Of a stretch of DNA of 64,000 bases, positions 54,737-63,818 are shown piece by piece (the first letter of the stretch is position 1; each line of letters starts with the position of its first letter). This DNA comes from Pacificispira sp040217575 (GTDB lineage Bacteria > Pseudomonadota > Alphaproteobacteria > UBA8366 > Aestuariispiraceae): assembly GCA_040217575.1 (NCBI GenBank), contig JAVJPW010000002.1, positions 744,001-808,000 on the forward strand, in the 5' to 3' direction. A program made the position numbers and the translations under genes. The notes beneath the pieces were generated by a model. It did not search any database. It was not told the DNA's origin and saw nothing but the letters and a program-made list of their open reading frames with translations.

Positions 54737-55950
54737 GCTGTGCTGGGTTCATGTTGAGCACTATCGATATCGGACAGGGCTTCGATAACAGCAGTGCGGT
54801 TTTGGACGATCTTGGCAGGCATCGCCCGCGCGACAACACCAATCAGCCTTTGATCGGACCAACAGCGCGCGAAGAACCGTCCATCTTCGCCAGGTTCATC
54901 CACAACTTCCACCGCATCGGCCAGCCAGGGTGCGCCGATGGCTTGAAGCTTTTTGCCGTATTGGTCGGACCAGAGCGAGAGGACCGGATTAAAAGGTTGG
55001 GTCGTTTTTGGCGACAGAAGTGCCCGCGCCGCCGCCTCGCCTTGCTCAGCGGCCTGGGTCCAATGCTCGATCCGCATTCTTCGCCCACCATAACTAGGGT
55101 GTGGCCAGTTTGCGACGTCACCCGCAGCGGCCACCCGACCGTAACCCCCCTCTACACGGCAAAAGGCGTCGCATATAATGCCGTTTCCGGTCGTGAGGCC
55201 GGAGCCGTCGAGATAGTTTAGATCAGGCGTCGATCCCACGCCGATGACGATCAGGTCTGCTTCCAGTTCGGTTCCATCGTCGAGCAATACGCCCGTCGCG
55301 CGTTCTGCGCCTAAGATATTTTTGACGCTTCGCCCCATCTTCAGTTGGACACCTGCCTTACGATGTATTTCCGCCATGACAGCGCCTAGCCGCGATCCAA
55401 GTGCGCGCAGCATGAGAACATTGGCAAGGTCCACGATCGTCACGTCTAAACCATGCATGCGCGCGGAAGCAGCTATTTCGCATCCGATGAAACCACCGCC
55501 GACAACGACTACTTGTTTTGCGTCTAGAAACGCGGATCTTAGCCTCCGTCCGTCCGGTAAGGACTTCAAGAAGTGAACACCTTCCAGGTGCAAGCCATCA
55601 ATCGGTGGGCGTATCGGTGTTGCCCCGGTCGCGAGGACAAGGCCGTCCCACTCCTCTGGTTCTTCCGCGTCGCCAACCCAAAGGCGCCCTGGGTTTAGCC
55701 GAATTCGGGTAACCGGAGCATTTAGGTGAATATCGCAGTGGAGATCCCGGTTGATAGGGAAGTACAACGCTTCGTCCTCTAAATCTCCCGTTAGGTATTG
55801 CTTGGATAGGGGCGGTCTATTGTAGGGGGGGTGTGGCTCGGCACTGAAGATGGAGAGGCTGCCGGTAAATCCCATCTCTCTGAGCGTCTCGGCCGCACGC
55901 AAACCGGCCAGTCCTCCGCCTACAATGGCTATGCGAGACAGGCCTGCCAC
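54733..55950 (-). CDS. Ferredoxin reductase, FAD/NAD(P)-dependent
   Basis: 405 aa. FAD site AIVGGGLAGLRAAETLRE at the N terminus, NAD site VVVGGGFIGCEIAASARM in the middle and the FAD-binding GRVAAAGDVANWP. Typical of putidaredoxin/rubredoxin-reductase-type partners of class I P450 systems. It is 2 nt downstream of the ferredoxin gene and overlaps the SDR gene. Confidence 0.92.
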   Translation of the reverse strand: MAGLSRIAIVGGGLAGLRAAETLREMGFTGSLSIFSAEPHPPYNRPPLSKQYLTGDLEDEALYFPINRDLHCDIHLNAPVTRIRLNPGRLWVGDAEEPEEWDGLVLATGATPIRPPIDGLHLEGVHFLKSLPDGRRLRSAFLDAKQVVVVGGGFIGCEIAASARMHGLDVTIVDLANVLMLRALGSRLGAVMAEIHRKAGVQLKMGRSVKNILGAERATGVLLDDGTELEADLIVIGVGSTPDLNYLDGSGLTTGNGIICDAFCRVEGGYGRVAAAGDVANWPHPSYGGRRMRIEHWTQAAEQGEAAARALLSPKTTQPFNPVLSLWSDQYGKKLQAIGAPWLADAVEVVDEPGEDGRFFARCWSDQRLIGVVARAMPAKIVQNRTAVIEALSDIDSAQHEPSTA

Positions 55951-55952
55951 AA

Positions 55953-56138
55953 TCAGTCCTCAATCTTGATAGCAAGCTGCGGACATGCCCGTGCCGCTTT
56001 CTCAACCTTATCGCGCAAGGCCTCATCCGGTGCTGCGTTATAAATCAGGTTATCGTCCTCGATGCTAAAGACGTCCGACGCGAGGAAGACGCATTGGCCG
56101 TGCAGTTCACACAGGGACATATCTACCTTGATCTTCAT
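55953..56138 (-). CDS. [3Fe-4S]-type ferredoxin
   Basis: 61 aa with the CxxHxxC...CP pattern: DMSLCELHGQCVFLASDVF and AARACPQLAIKIED. The His in place of the second cysteine points to a 3Fe-4S or His-ligated 4Fe-4S cluster, as in P450-reducing ferredoxins of actinobacteria and sphingomonads. It passes electrons from the reductase to the P450 encoded just upstream (15 nt). Confidence 0.93.
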   Translation of the reverse strand: MKIKVDMSLCELHGQCVFLASDVFSIEDDNLIYNAAPDEALRDKVEKAARACPQLAIKIED

Positions 56139-56153
56139 TGCCTTAGCCGCCTC

Positions 56154-57482
56154 TCAGATGTCTGTACTTTTGGTTCCCACCTTCGGAGTGGGATCGAACG
56201 TGATATGAAGCTTTTTCATTCCCCAAATCGTAAACAGGGTGTGCCGTTCGGGCTGCTGGATGGGGTCGAACGAGAGATTGGGAAGGCGCTCCAAAATTCT
56301 AGTCAGAGCCAAGACGCCTTCGCGGCGCGCAAAGCCCTGACCCGCACAAGAGTGGATGCCGCGTCCGAACGCCATATGCATGGTCTCGCGGTTGTCTCGG
56401 TCCGGATCGAACCGCCCGTTCCCATAGTACTTCTCATCACGGTTTGCCGACCCAAAACAAAGCATGAGCTTTGCGCCTTTGGGGATGATGGTGCCATTGA
56501 AGTCGTGTTCGTCCACGGCAACCCTGAACAGGCCTTGAAGCGGAGACTCAGCGCGCAAGATTTCTTCGATGAGATCGCCGGTGCGCTGGGGTTCGTTTTT
56601 GAGGTCTTCAATAAGCGAAGGTGTGGAAATCAAACGGTGAAGAGCGTTTCCCAGGAAATTGGTCGTCGTTTCGTTTCCGCCAACCAGTACTTGCAGACAG
56701 ATGTTGACCAATTCCGGCGTGCTGAGTTCCGCTTCGTCCTCGGGGCGATCTACCAGCCGACCGAGAAAGTCGTCTTTTGGTGTCGTTCGCCGGTCTTCAA
56801 GCCGTTGAAGAATCCATTCTTCGAACTCGATAGTGTGCCGTGCCGCGCTAACGACTTTGTCCGCGGGAATATTTCCAGCTTGAACGGAGATGAAGTCATC
56901 CGACCAAGCTTTAAGCATGTCGATCTTCTCATCCGGGACGTCCAGGATTGCGGCGACGACAAGCATAGGGAGCGGGTAAGCAAACTCACGAACGAACTCG
57001 CATTCTCCACGTTCGCAAAAACTGTCGATCAACCGATCAATAACTTCCTTCATGCGCGGTGTTAGTTGCCGGATGGTCTTTGCCGGCGAGAGGCAGCGCT
57101 GAAGTATTGTGCGATATCGGTCGTGATCCGGCGGGTCTGACATAATCAGCGTTCTGGCCCGAGGACGCGCCTTTGATTCTGCTAAGATCGCCAGCGCTTC
57201 CGAGGAGTCGCGATAGGCGTTTACACTCGATACCGCTTCACGCGATGAAAACTTTTCCGGATGAGTCAGGACATATTCGCAGTCGTCATAGCGTGTGATG
57301 ACCCAGATGTTTTGATCTTCCAGATAAGCAACGGGACAATCCCTGCGCAGTTGCTCGTAGACCGGGTAAGGGTTCTGCAGAGCCTCTTCGCTCAACAGAT
57401 TCGTTGGACCGTTTTCCGCGCCGGAGAAGGGACATCTTTCAAGGGGGGCGGTTTGCGATTGAGAATATTTTGGATTGGCCAT
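56154..57482 (-). CDS. Cytochrome P450 (class I)
   Basis: 442 aa from ATG 57482 (AAAGGA upstream); the longer frame to 57545 would run through the operator palindrome and is rejected. I-helix VGGNETTTNF, K-helix EEILRAESPLQGLFR (E-x-x-R) and the haem-cysteine loop AFGRGIHSCAGQGFARRE. Soluble, no membrane anchor, hence ferredoxin-dependent. Substrate unknown; the surrounding CoA ligase and MaoC-like proteins suggest a hydrophobic carboxylic acid, alicyclic or terpenoid type. Confidence 0.93.
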   Translation of the reverse strand: MANPKYSQSQTAPLERCPFSGAENGPTNLLSEEALQNPYPVYEQLRRDCPVAYLEDQNIWVITRYDDCEYVLTHPEKFSSREAVSSVNAYRDSSEALAILAESKARPRARTLIMSDPPDHDRYRTILQRCLSPAKTIRQLTPRMKEVIDRLIDSFCERGECEFVREFAYPLPMLVVAAILDVPDEKIDMLKAWSDDFISVQAGNIPADKVVSAARHTIEFEEWILQRLEDRRTTPKDDFLGRLVDRPEDEAELSTPELVNICLQVLVGGNETTTNFLGNALHRLISTPSLIEDLKNEPQRTGDLIEEILRAESPLQGLFRVAVDEHDFNGTIIPKGAKLMLCFGSANRDEKYYGNGRFDPDRDNRETMHMAFGRGIHSCAGQGFARREGVLALTRILERLPNLSFDPIQQPERHTLFTIWGMKKLHITFDPTPKVGTKSTDI

Positions 57483-57502
57483 CAATTTAATTCCTTTCAA
57501 CA

Positions 57503-57518
57503 GACCGGCCAGCCGGTC
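57503..57518. promoter_or_regulatory. TetR operator upstream of P450
   Basis: GACCGGCCAGCCGGTC, a perfect palindrome with a 2-nt centre, 21 nt before the P450 start codon. The same site recurs at 58382-58397 and 59667-59682. Confidence 0.8.
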
Positions 57519-57642
57519 GGTATTTGAAATATATTTTTTGGCCACCGATTACAATGAAAAAAAATTCTCTTAAGCTTCAGTGACGGGTACTAGGCTCGGA
57601 ATGCATAAAGTTAGACGATGTGTTAAATATTGGTGTTACGTA

Positions 57643-58311
57643 TCAAGAGGCGTCGGCCAAGACTCCTGAAGACAGGATCTTCCAAAACGCTTCGCCGAGT
57701 TCAGTTGGAGTACGTGTGCCATCCTTTCGGAACCATACGTAGGCCCATCCTGTCATCCCGTCGATCGCAAACATCAAAACATGGGGATCAATTTTTTTGT
57801 CTAACTCTCCCGAGCTCTGTGCCTCTTCAATCAGCTTTCTGACACCGGCGCGATATTCTTCCGCGCTCCGAGAGATATCGCCGATGGATTCACTCGTCAG
57901 GTACGGGCGTTCTTGATAGATAATCGTGAAGAGCGGTTGATGCTCGACGATCGTTTCCATACGGGTCGTAACGAACTTCTTGAGCCGGTTAACAGGAGTC
58001 CCTTCTTCTTCTTGTGCGACCTCTAACTGTCTCAACAAAACTTTACCGCATAGCGTGACGATATCAGCGAGGATTAGGTCCTTGCTGGGGCAATAATGAT
58101 ATAATCCGGCTTTTGACAGTCCAACTGCCTTGGATATGTCCTTCATGGTTACGACCTGAAATCCACGATCACAAAACAGCCTGGCAGCCGCATCCACAAT
58201 ACGCGCTCGTGCGGTACCTCGGTCGTTCAGGTACTCGTCCAAATCAAATCCATCAGAGCTTTGTCCGGCGTTATGAGGTGCGTTTTTCCCAGAGCTGGAG
58301 GTTCTCACCAT
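57643..58311 (-). CDS. TetR family regulator
   Basis: 222 aa from ATG 58311. N-terminal HTH (ARIVDAAARLFCDRGFQVVT, SKAGLYHYCPSKDLILADIV) and a helical ligand domain. It lies next to three identical palindromic sites, one in its own promoter region, so it almost certainly represses the P450 operon, the MaoC/ligase genes and itself. The inducer is probably the substrate or a CoA-thioester of it. Confidence 0.92.
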   Translation of the reverse strand: MVRTSSSGKNAPHNAGQSSDGFDLDEYLNDRGTARARIVDAAARLFCDRGFQVVTMKDISKAVGLSKAGLYHYCPSKDLILADIVTLCGKVLLRQLEVAQEEEGTPVNRLKKFVTTRMETIVEHQPLFTIIYQERPYLTSESIGDISRSAEEYRAGVRKLIEEAQSSGELDKKIDPHVLMFAIDGMTGWAYVWFRKDGTRTPTELGEAFWKILSSGVLADAS

Positions 58312-58381
58312 CGTCTTTTGCAACTCCTTTGATCTGACAGGGCTTGACGGTGTCCCTAGTTCGTGACTATTAAATAGCACC

Positions 58382-58397
58382 GACCGGCTGGCCGGTC
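58382..58397. promoter_or_regulatory. TetR operator upstream of tetR
   Basis: GACCGGCTGGCCGGTC, embedded in an 18-bp palindrome (58381-58398), 71 nt upstream of the TetR start and about 270 nt before the MaoC-like gene on the other strand. Confidence 0.8.
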
Positions 58398-58663
58398 GAT
58401 AAAAAACCCGTTCAATGCAGGGTACGGATTTGATGGGTGAGGAGCAACATGGTTGAAGCGGCAAGATTTGCGCGACCCGGGCGTGGTACACCCATTGCGT
58501 TGTCCGTTCGGATGATGCGTGTGCGTTTCGGTTCGGTCGGCACTTCGTGCGGAAAAGACCTCCGTGCGGATCACCCGAGATTTGCTCTCTCTGGAAGCTG
58601 GGGCTGGCAAAGATACGGTGCGTCCGCATGATGGATCCTGAATCAACCGTTGAAGAGACCGTC

Positions 58664-59131
58664 ATGCCGTTACGAATGGTGAACCATTTCGAAGACTTCC
58701 CTGAAGGACGCATTTTTCAGCATCATTGGGGTAAGACGATCACGAGGGACGAGGCGATCGGGTTTTCGACACAAATGCCGATCTACGAGCCTTACTCGTT
58801 TAACTTGGCTTACGCTCAACGTCTTGGTCATCCGGATATCGTCGTTCCGCCGCTCTTGGTTTTCTCAACTGTTCTCGGACTGTCCGTTGAGGACCTGTCA
58901 GAGTCGGGAGGACCATTTCTTGGCGCGGACGAAATTCGCTATCACCGCATGATACATGCCGGTGCTACCCTTTATGCCGGTAGCACAGTTCTATCACGTC
59001 GATTGTCCAAGTCGCGGACGGGGTTCGGCGTTGTCGAATGGAAAACTCGAGGTGTAGATGCCGACGGAAGCGGCGTCGTTTCCTTTCGGCGCACGAGTTT
59101 GGTTCGCTGCCGTGAAGGATTGACGTCATGA
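58664..59131 (+). CDS. MaoC-like dehydratase (first of two)
   Basis: 155 aa from ATG 58664; longer starts (58628) are possible but would add residues before the family's NHFEDFPEGRIFQHHWG beginning. The hot-dog fold segments TRDEAIGFSTQMPIYEPYSF and SKSRTGFGVVEWKTRG are visible. The usual catalytic D-x-N-x-x-H is not clearly kept (YEPYSFNLAY), so it may work as one half of a heterodimer with the next gene, which overlaps by 4 nt. Confidence 0.75.
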   Translation: MPLRMVNHFEDFPEGRIFQHHWGKTITRDEAIGFSTQMPIYEPYSFNLAYAQRLGHPDIVVPPLLVFSTVLGLSVEDLSESGGPFLGADEIRYHRMIHAGATLYAGSTVLSRRLSKSRTGFGVVEWKTRGVDADGSGVVSFRRTSLVRCREGLTS

Positions 59132-59637
59132 CCGCGTATTTCGAAGACTTCGAAATCGGCCAGACCTACTGCCACCGGCGTGCGCGGACTTTCTCTCAAG
59201 AGGAGAATGCGCGTTGGTCTCTTCAGACAATGAACACCGCGGAGGCGCACTGGAACTTCGAAGCCATGCGCACCTACATGAACGGAGCCTTCGACCGCCC
59301 GTTGATGAACGCAGCGATTGTGATTGCAGTATCGGTCGGCTTATCCAGTCAGGATATGAGCGAGCAGATTGTCGCCGATCTTGAACTCGACAGTGTGCGC
59401 ATTCCTGTACCGGCTTTCCCTGGCGACACGATCAGGGTTGAAAGTAGAGTACTTGGGAAAGACGACGACCCGGAAAGACCTGATGCTGGGATACTGCGCT
59501 ATTCAGGAGTCGCATCCAATCAACGCAATGAAGTCGTTTGCACTTTCGTGCGAGCGGTCTCGATAAAAAAGCGCGCTGGCTATAAGGAAAGCGACGATCT
59601 AGCAATGGGTGAGGTATGGTCAAATGTGGGACGCTAG
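59128..59637 (+). CDS. MaoC-like dehydratase (second of two)
   Basis: 169 aa starting MTAYFEDFEIGQTYCHRRAR, ATGA-overlapping the first. Hot-dog fold with AVSVGLSSQDMSEQIVADLE and VRIPVPAFPGDTIRVESRVL. Tandem MaoC pairs form heteromeric enoyl-CoA hydratases in beta-oxidation of unusual acids, including steroid side chains. Catalytic residues cannot be placed with certainty here. Confidence 0.78.
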   Translation: MTAYFEDFEIGQTYCHRRARTFSQEENARWSLQTMNTAEAHWNFEAMRTYMNGAFDRPLMNAAIVIAVSVGLSSQDMSEQIVADLELDSVRIPVPAFPGDTIRVESRVLGKDDDPERPDAGILRYSGVASNQRNEVVCTFVRAVSIKKRAGYKESDDLAMGEVWSNVGR

Positions 59638-59660
59638 TTGGTCCCGGTTTTTTGACGCTT

Positions 59661-59688
59661 AATACAGACCGGCTGGCCGGTCTGTATT
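59661..59688. promoter_or_regulatory. 28-bp palindromic TetR operator before acyl-CoA ligase
   Basis: AATACAGACCGGC-TG-GCCGGTCTGTATT is a perfect 13-bp-arm palindrome, the longest of the three sites, 47 nt upstream of the ligase start. The central 16 bp equal the other operators. Confidence 0.85.
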
Positions 59689-59734
59689 AAAAAGGCACCA
59701 AAGATCGGGCTGGAACCGGTCGGCAGGGAGGATA

Positions 59735-61681
59735 GTGGTGAATTTGACAGGTCTGTCACTTGTGGAGTCGCATTCCGAGTGTGATCGGCTAAATAGCATG
59801 TCGGTTGCAAATCTTTTCCGCGAACGCGCGATGGAATCGCCTTCACGTCTTGCCCTGCGGTACAAGGTGCGTGGCGTCTATCGGGACGTTACATGGTCGG
59901 ACTACCTAAAAGCTTGCCGCGAGGCAGCCGCGGTGTTTGTGAAACTGGGTCTTAAACCAGGCGACTCAATCGCCATCATGGAAGATGTTAGTTTTGAGTA
60001 CCTTTCCACCCACATGGGCGCGGTCCTTATTGGTCTAATTCCATTTGGAATCTATCCAACCTCTTCCGGAGCGGAGGTTCAGTTCCTTCTTCGACATGGC
60101 GGAGCACGCATCGCAATTGCTGGCACTCAAGAACACCTAGACAAACTTCTCTTGGCTGAAAAGCAAGAAGGCGAACAGTTGCTCGATCATATTCTGCTGA
60201 TCGATAAGACGACACGGTTTGTCTATACGGATGAACGAATCTCCTTACTAGCAGATCTCCTTTCCGACCGATCGGTCATCGAAAAGAACTTGCCCGAGGT
60301 CGATGCATATATGGAGAGCACAAATGCCGAGACACCAGTCGGGCTGATTTTCACATCTGGTACGACATCCAATCCCAAGGGCGCGTATTACAGTAACTCA
60401 GGTATGATGATTGGTCTTGCCTATGGGCTTCTTGAGGTCATGCCGGATCTCAGGACAAAAGCCCACCGTGTAATTACACACCTTCCTCTCGCGCACGGAA
60501 TGGGACAGGCATTAGCCATGTTTGTGCCCCTTCTGGCCGATGTAATTCAGCATCTTCCGGAGCGAGGGGAAACTTTGATCACGGCGGCGCGCGAGGTACG
60601 TCCAACGCATTTATTGGCTGTCCCGCGCATATGGCAGAAAGTCGCGTCAACGATCCAGGTAGAAATAGCAACATCAGGAAAGCTGCGAAAATGGGTGTTC
60701 GCTTGGGCGGTGGGCATAGGTCGCCGATACGCTAAACAAAAATGCGATGGGCGTGTGTCGTTTATCTCTTCGCTCCTTTTTCGACTCGCGCGCGCGACTG
60801 TTCTTTGGCCAGCCCTTAACCAATACGGAATGGCGCATGTCTCTGGCTGCGCCTCGGGCGGCGCACCAATGCCGGCTGGTTTGATTGAACGTTGGCAATC
60901 CTGGGGGCTTCCGCTGCGTAACATCTATGGAAGCACGGAAGGCGGAATGATGGGAGGCGCAATGGGAATCTGGGCTCATGCGGAAGCACCTTTGTATCCG
61001 CCGTATCCCCGACGTGTTGAAGGCTCTAAAGACGGTGAGATTTTGGTGTCGGGTGCCGGAATCTTTTGTGGTTACTGGCAAGATGAGAGTGCTACGCACG
61101 AGTCAATCGATCCGATGGGAAGGGTACTGACTGGTGACATCGCAGTGTTTTTGGATGACGGAGGATACCGGATTGTCGATCGGAAAAAGGACATCCTGAT
61201 CACAGGAGGCGGAAAGAACATATCGCCCGCGGCCGTGGAATCCGCACTGAAGCGAAGCGCCTATATCAGCGAGGCGGTCATATTCGGTGAAGGCGAAAAA
61301 TACATTACCGCCTTGATTGAAATCGATTTCGACGCGCTGTCGGGTTGGGCTCGCGAGGAAGGCCTCCCGTTCTCCGGATTCTCTACACTAATCGTTCATC
61401 CCGATGTTTTGAAGCATATGCGCAAGGAAATCGATCGGGCGAACGAGTTCTTATCCCGACCTGAACAAGTGAAATACTTCCGGCTTATGCCGAAGCAACT
61501 CGACCCCGAGGAGGGCGATACCACCGCGACCAGGAAGATCAAACGCAATCATGCATACGCGATGTTCAAACCTTTGGTCGATGAGATGTACCACTCAAAA
61601 GAACGGGGAGGATCCGAAAATCAAAATACTGAAGTCGGAGTGGAGATGGGTGAGAAAGTCAATCAAACAGTCGATCAATAA
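59735..61681 (+). CDS. AMP-dependent long-chain-type acyl-CoA synthetase
   Basis: 648 aa from GTG 59735 (GTG 59738 possible), with AGGGAGG upstream. Adenylate-forming motifs: GLIFTSGTTSNPKGAYYS, IYGSTEGGMMGG, LTGDIAVF and IVDRKKDILITGGGKNISP. The length and the C-terminal part resemble long-chain (FadD15-like) ligases. It activates a carboxylic acid with ATP and CoA before the MaoC steps. Controlled by the palindrome upstream. Confidence 0.92.
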   Translation: MVNLTGLSLVESHSECDRLNSMSVANLFRERAMESPSRLALRYKVRGVYRDVTWSDYLKACREAAAVFVKLGLKPGDSIAIMEDVSFEYLSTHMGAVLIGLIPFGIYPTSSGAEVQFLLRHGGARIAIAGTQEHLDKLLLAEKQEGEQLLDHILLIDKTTRFVYTDERISLLADLLSDRSVIEKNLPEVDAYMESTNAETPVGLIFTSGTTSNPKGAYYSNSGMMIGLAYGLLEVMPDLRTKAHRVITHLPLAHGMGQALAMFVPLLADVIQHLPERGETLITAAREVRPTHLLAVPRIWQKVASTIQVEIATSGKLRKWVFAWAVGIGRRYAKQKCDGRVSFISSLLFRLARATVLWPALNQYGMAHVSGCASGGAPMPAGLIERWQSWGLPLRNIYGSTEGGMMGGAMGIWAHAEAPLYPPYPRRVEGSKDGEILVSGAGIFCGYWQDESATHESIDPMGRVLTGDIAVFLDDGGYRIVDRKKDILITGGGKNISPAAVESALKRSAYISEAVIFGEGEKYITALIEIDFDALSGWAREEGLPFSGFSTLIVHPDVLKHMRKEIDRANEFLSRPEQVKYFRLMPKQLDPEEGDTTATRKIKRNHAYAMFKPLVDEMYHSKERGGSENQNTEVGVEMGEKVNQTVDQ

Positions 61682-61716
61682 TACAACTAAAGTGTAATAT
61701 GTGGAGGAAAAAGCAA

Positions 61717-62892
61717 ATGAGAAAATTGGCAATGGCGGCAGCTGTTATGTTAGTTGCCGCTCCGGCAGCGGCGGACGAAGTCAAGATTGGCTATGTGTCC
61801 GACTTCTCCGGCGCGTTCGTCGATACGTTCGTTCCAGTTTATGATGCCTTTCGCATCTACTTCGATGAACTAAACGCAAGCGGTGGGATCGATGGCGATG
61901 CCGTCGTGATAAGTTCGCGCGATGATCAGTTGAACCCAACTCGTGCGACATCGCTGTTTCGGGAGCTCGTCGTCTCTGAGAATGTCAACAGTGTTTGGTC
62001 GTTCAGTCTATCAAGCACTCTTCCGCCGGTTTATGAGCTGGCAGAACGACTGAACGTGCCGGCGATCTCTTCCGTAAGCGCGGTTGATTCAACTTTGCCG
62101 CCGGCCCAAGATTTTGCATATTCGACAGGCAATCCCTTCAGCATTGCCGGCGTCGTTGCAGGACAACTCGCCGCACAACTTCAGTCCAGCGGCGGTGTCA
62201 TCGTTTGCGTTACGATTGAAAGCGCCGGCGGGAAAGCAGCTTGCGAAAATACTGAGACGTCCGGGGCAGAGCACGGGTTTGACGTCACTTCGATTTATTT
62301 CCCGCCTCGCACGGTCGAGTACGGAGCGCTAGGGCAAAGCATTGCGGATGCCGGCCCCACAATTGTCATCACTCACCTTCCGGCAGGCCTGGCCCCCGGT
62401 GTTCTTTCGGCTGCACGTACAGCAGGGTATACCGGTGACGTTATGATGCATAACGTCGCTCTAAATGAAGTAACTGTTGCCGAAGTGGCTCGTTCACTCG
62501 GTCATGCTGAAAATACCTACATCTTCAGCCGCTACGCATTGAGTACTGACGATCAGCAGGCGGTCCAAGACATGCGTGGCGCGCTTGAACGGGGCGGAAT
62601 CAATCCGTCCGGTATCTCATCAAACCACGTTATTGGCTGGGTACATGCGATGGTGGCTGAGGCTGCTATTCGACAGTGCGGTTCGCCTTGCAACGCCGAA
62701 GAAATGAATGCGTCACTCAATGATCTGACGGTTGAACTGGGAGATCTTACAGGCGGCCCAGTTGCGTTCAGTAGTGACGACCATCAAGGCACAAGCTGGT
62801 GGAGGATCTATGCCTTTAGTGGTGCAGCAGACAAGTTTGTTGCGCAAGGCGACTGGGTCGAGGTGCCAAGCAACGCAGCGGCCGAAGACTGA
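61717..62892 (+). CDS. ABC transporter substrate-binding protein (branched-chain amino acid type)
   Basis: 391 aa from ATG 61717 (GGAGG upstream). Sec signal MRKLAMAAAVMLVAAPAAA, then VKIGYVSDFSGAFVDTFVPV, the start of a type I periplasmic binding fold of the Leu/Ile/Val family. In catabolic clusters these proteins often bind aromatic or alicyclic acids rather than amino acids. It is followed by a hairpin and the permease gene. Confidence 0.9.
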   Translation: MRKLAMAAAVMLVAAPAAADEVKIGYVSDFSGAFVDTFVPVYDAFRIYFDELNASGGIDGDAVVISSRDDQLNPTRATSLFRELVVSENVNSVWSFSLSSTLPPVYELAERLNVPAISSVSAVDSTLPPAQDFAYSTGNPFSIAGVVAGQLAAQLQSSGGVIVCVTIESAGGKAACENTETSGAEHGFDVTSIYFPPRTVEYGALGQSIADAGPTIVITHLPAGLAPGVLSAARTAGYTGDVMMHNVALNEVTVAEVARSLGHAENTYIFSRYALSTDDQQAVQDMRGALERGGINPSGISSNHVIGWVHAMVAEAAIRQCGSPCNAEEMNASLNDLTVELGDLTGGPVAFSSDDHQGTSWWRIYAFSGAADKFVAQGDWVEVPSNAAAED

Positions 62893-62903
62893 GGTTTTGC
62901 TAA

Positions 62904-62928
62904 ACCGGCAGGGCTTGCCCCTGCCGGT
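62904..62928 (+). terminator. Hairpin between binding protein and permease genes
   Basis: ACCGGCAGGG-CTTGC-CCCTGCCGGT, a perfect 10-bp stem 12 nt past the stop, without a T-run. Probably an mRNA-stabilising or partial-terminator element that raises binding-protein over permease output. Confidence 0.65.
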
Positions 62929-62960
62929 GCTGGGCCGATGACAAATCGAGCGAGGAGACG

Positions 62961-63818
62961 ATGCAAACACTCATAAATATTGTGGCGGTCGGAGGGATCT
63001 ACTCGCTAATTGCCTGTGGCCTCGTGCTGATCTATCGGACCAGCCGGGTTGTGAACTTGGGCCATGGGCAGCTCGCGATATTTTGCACCTACTTGGCGGC
63101 TGTTCTGTCTACTGCTGGCCAGCCATGGTACGTTTCGATAATTGTATCGGCGTTTGCTGGAGGTGTTTTCGGCCTCCTTATCTACCTATCGATTATGCGC
63201 CGCATTCTGGGGCAGCCGCCCTTCGTCGGTTTAATGACATCCATCGGTGTCTCCATTCTCGTCACCGGCCTAATTGTCTCGATATTTGGGGGGCGAACTC
63301 AGTCTCTGGAACCCATGGTCGATGGTGTAATTACGCTGGGTGACCGAGATTACCCAGCAGCGCACATCGTTGCGCTGATTGGAGCTTGGTTTAGCATCGC
63401 TGTCATTGTTGCGATCAGCAACTTCACACGGCTCGGTCTCTTGATGCGGGCGGTTACCGACGACGTCACGCTGGCGAGCCAGCGTGGGATCAATATCAAT
63501 CGCGTAGTTGCGTTGGCGTGGATCCTTGCGATCGTATCCGCGGCTTTGGCAGGCGTGTTCTTTGGGCAGCGTGCATTGATTTCCACCGCGGCTGTCTTGA
63601 TCGGGGTTAACGGCCTGATCGCGGCCTTGATCGGCGGGATGGATAGTTTGCGAGGTGCGATTATCGGTGGACTGGCGGTTGCCGCGGTTGAGTATCTCAC
63701 AACACAATTTCTTTCAGCGCGATATGCCGAGATGGCACCGGCAATCTTAATGCTTGTTGCGGTTACCCTGCGGCCATGGGGCCTGTTCGGTACCGCCGAA
63801 GAAGTGGAGCGTGTCTAA
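62961..63818 (+). CDS. livH: Branched-chain-type ABC permease (LivH)
   Basis: 285 aa, eight or so membrane helices. Family marks: GGIYSLIACGLVLIYRTSRV, VVNLGHGQLAIF, LLMRAVTDDVTLASQRGIN, NGLIAALIGGMDSLRGAIIG. GAGGAG precedes the ATG. The stop overlaps the next start (TAATG). Confidence 0.93.
   Translation: MQTLINIVAVGGIYSLIACGLVLIYRTSRVVNLGHGQLAIFCTYLAAVLSTAGQPWYVSIIVSAFAGGVFGLLIYLSIMRRILGQPPFVGLMTSIGVSILVTGLIVSIFGGRTQSLEPMVDGVITLGDRDYPAAHIVALIGAWFSIAVIVAISNFTRLGLLMRAVTDDVTLASQRGININRVVALAWILAIVSAALAGVFFGQRALISTAAVLIGVNGLIAALIGGMDSLRGAIIGGLAVAAVEYLTTQFLSARYAEMAPAILMLVAVTLRPWGLFGTAEEVERV

Noticed and set aside
56094..57065. A 323-codon plus-strand open frame
   Set aside because: Antisense to the P450 gene, which has intact I-helix, K-helix and haem motifs.
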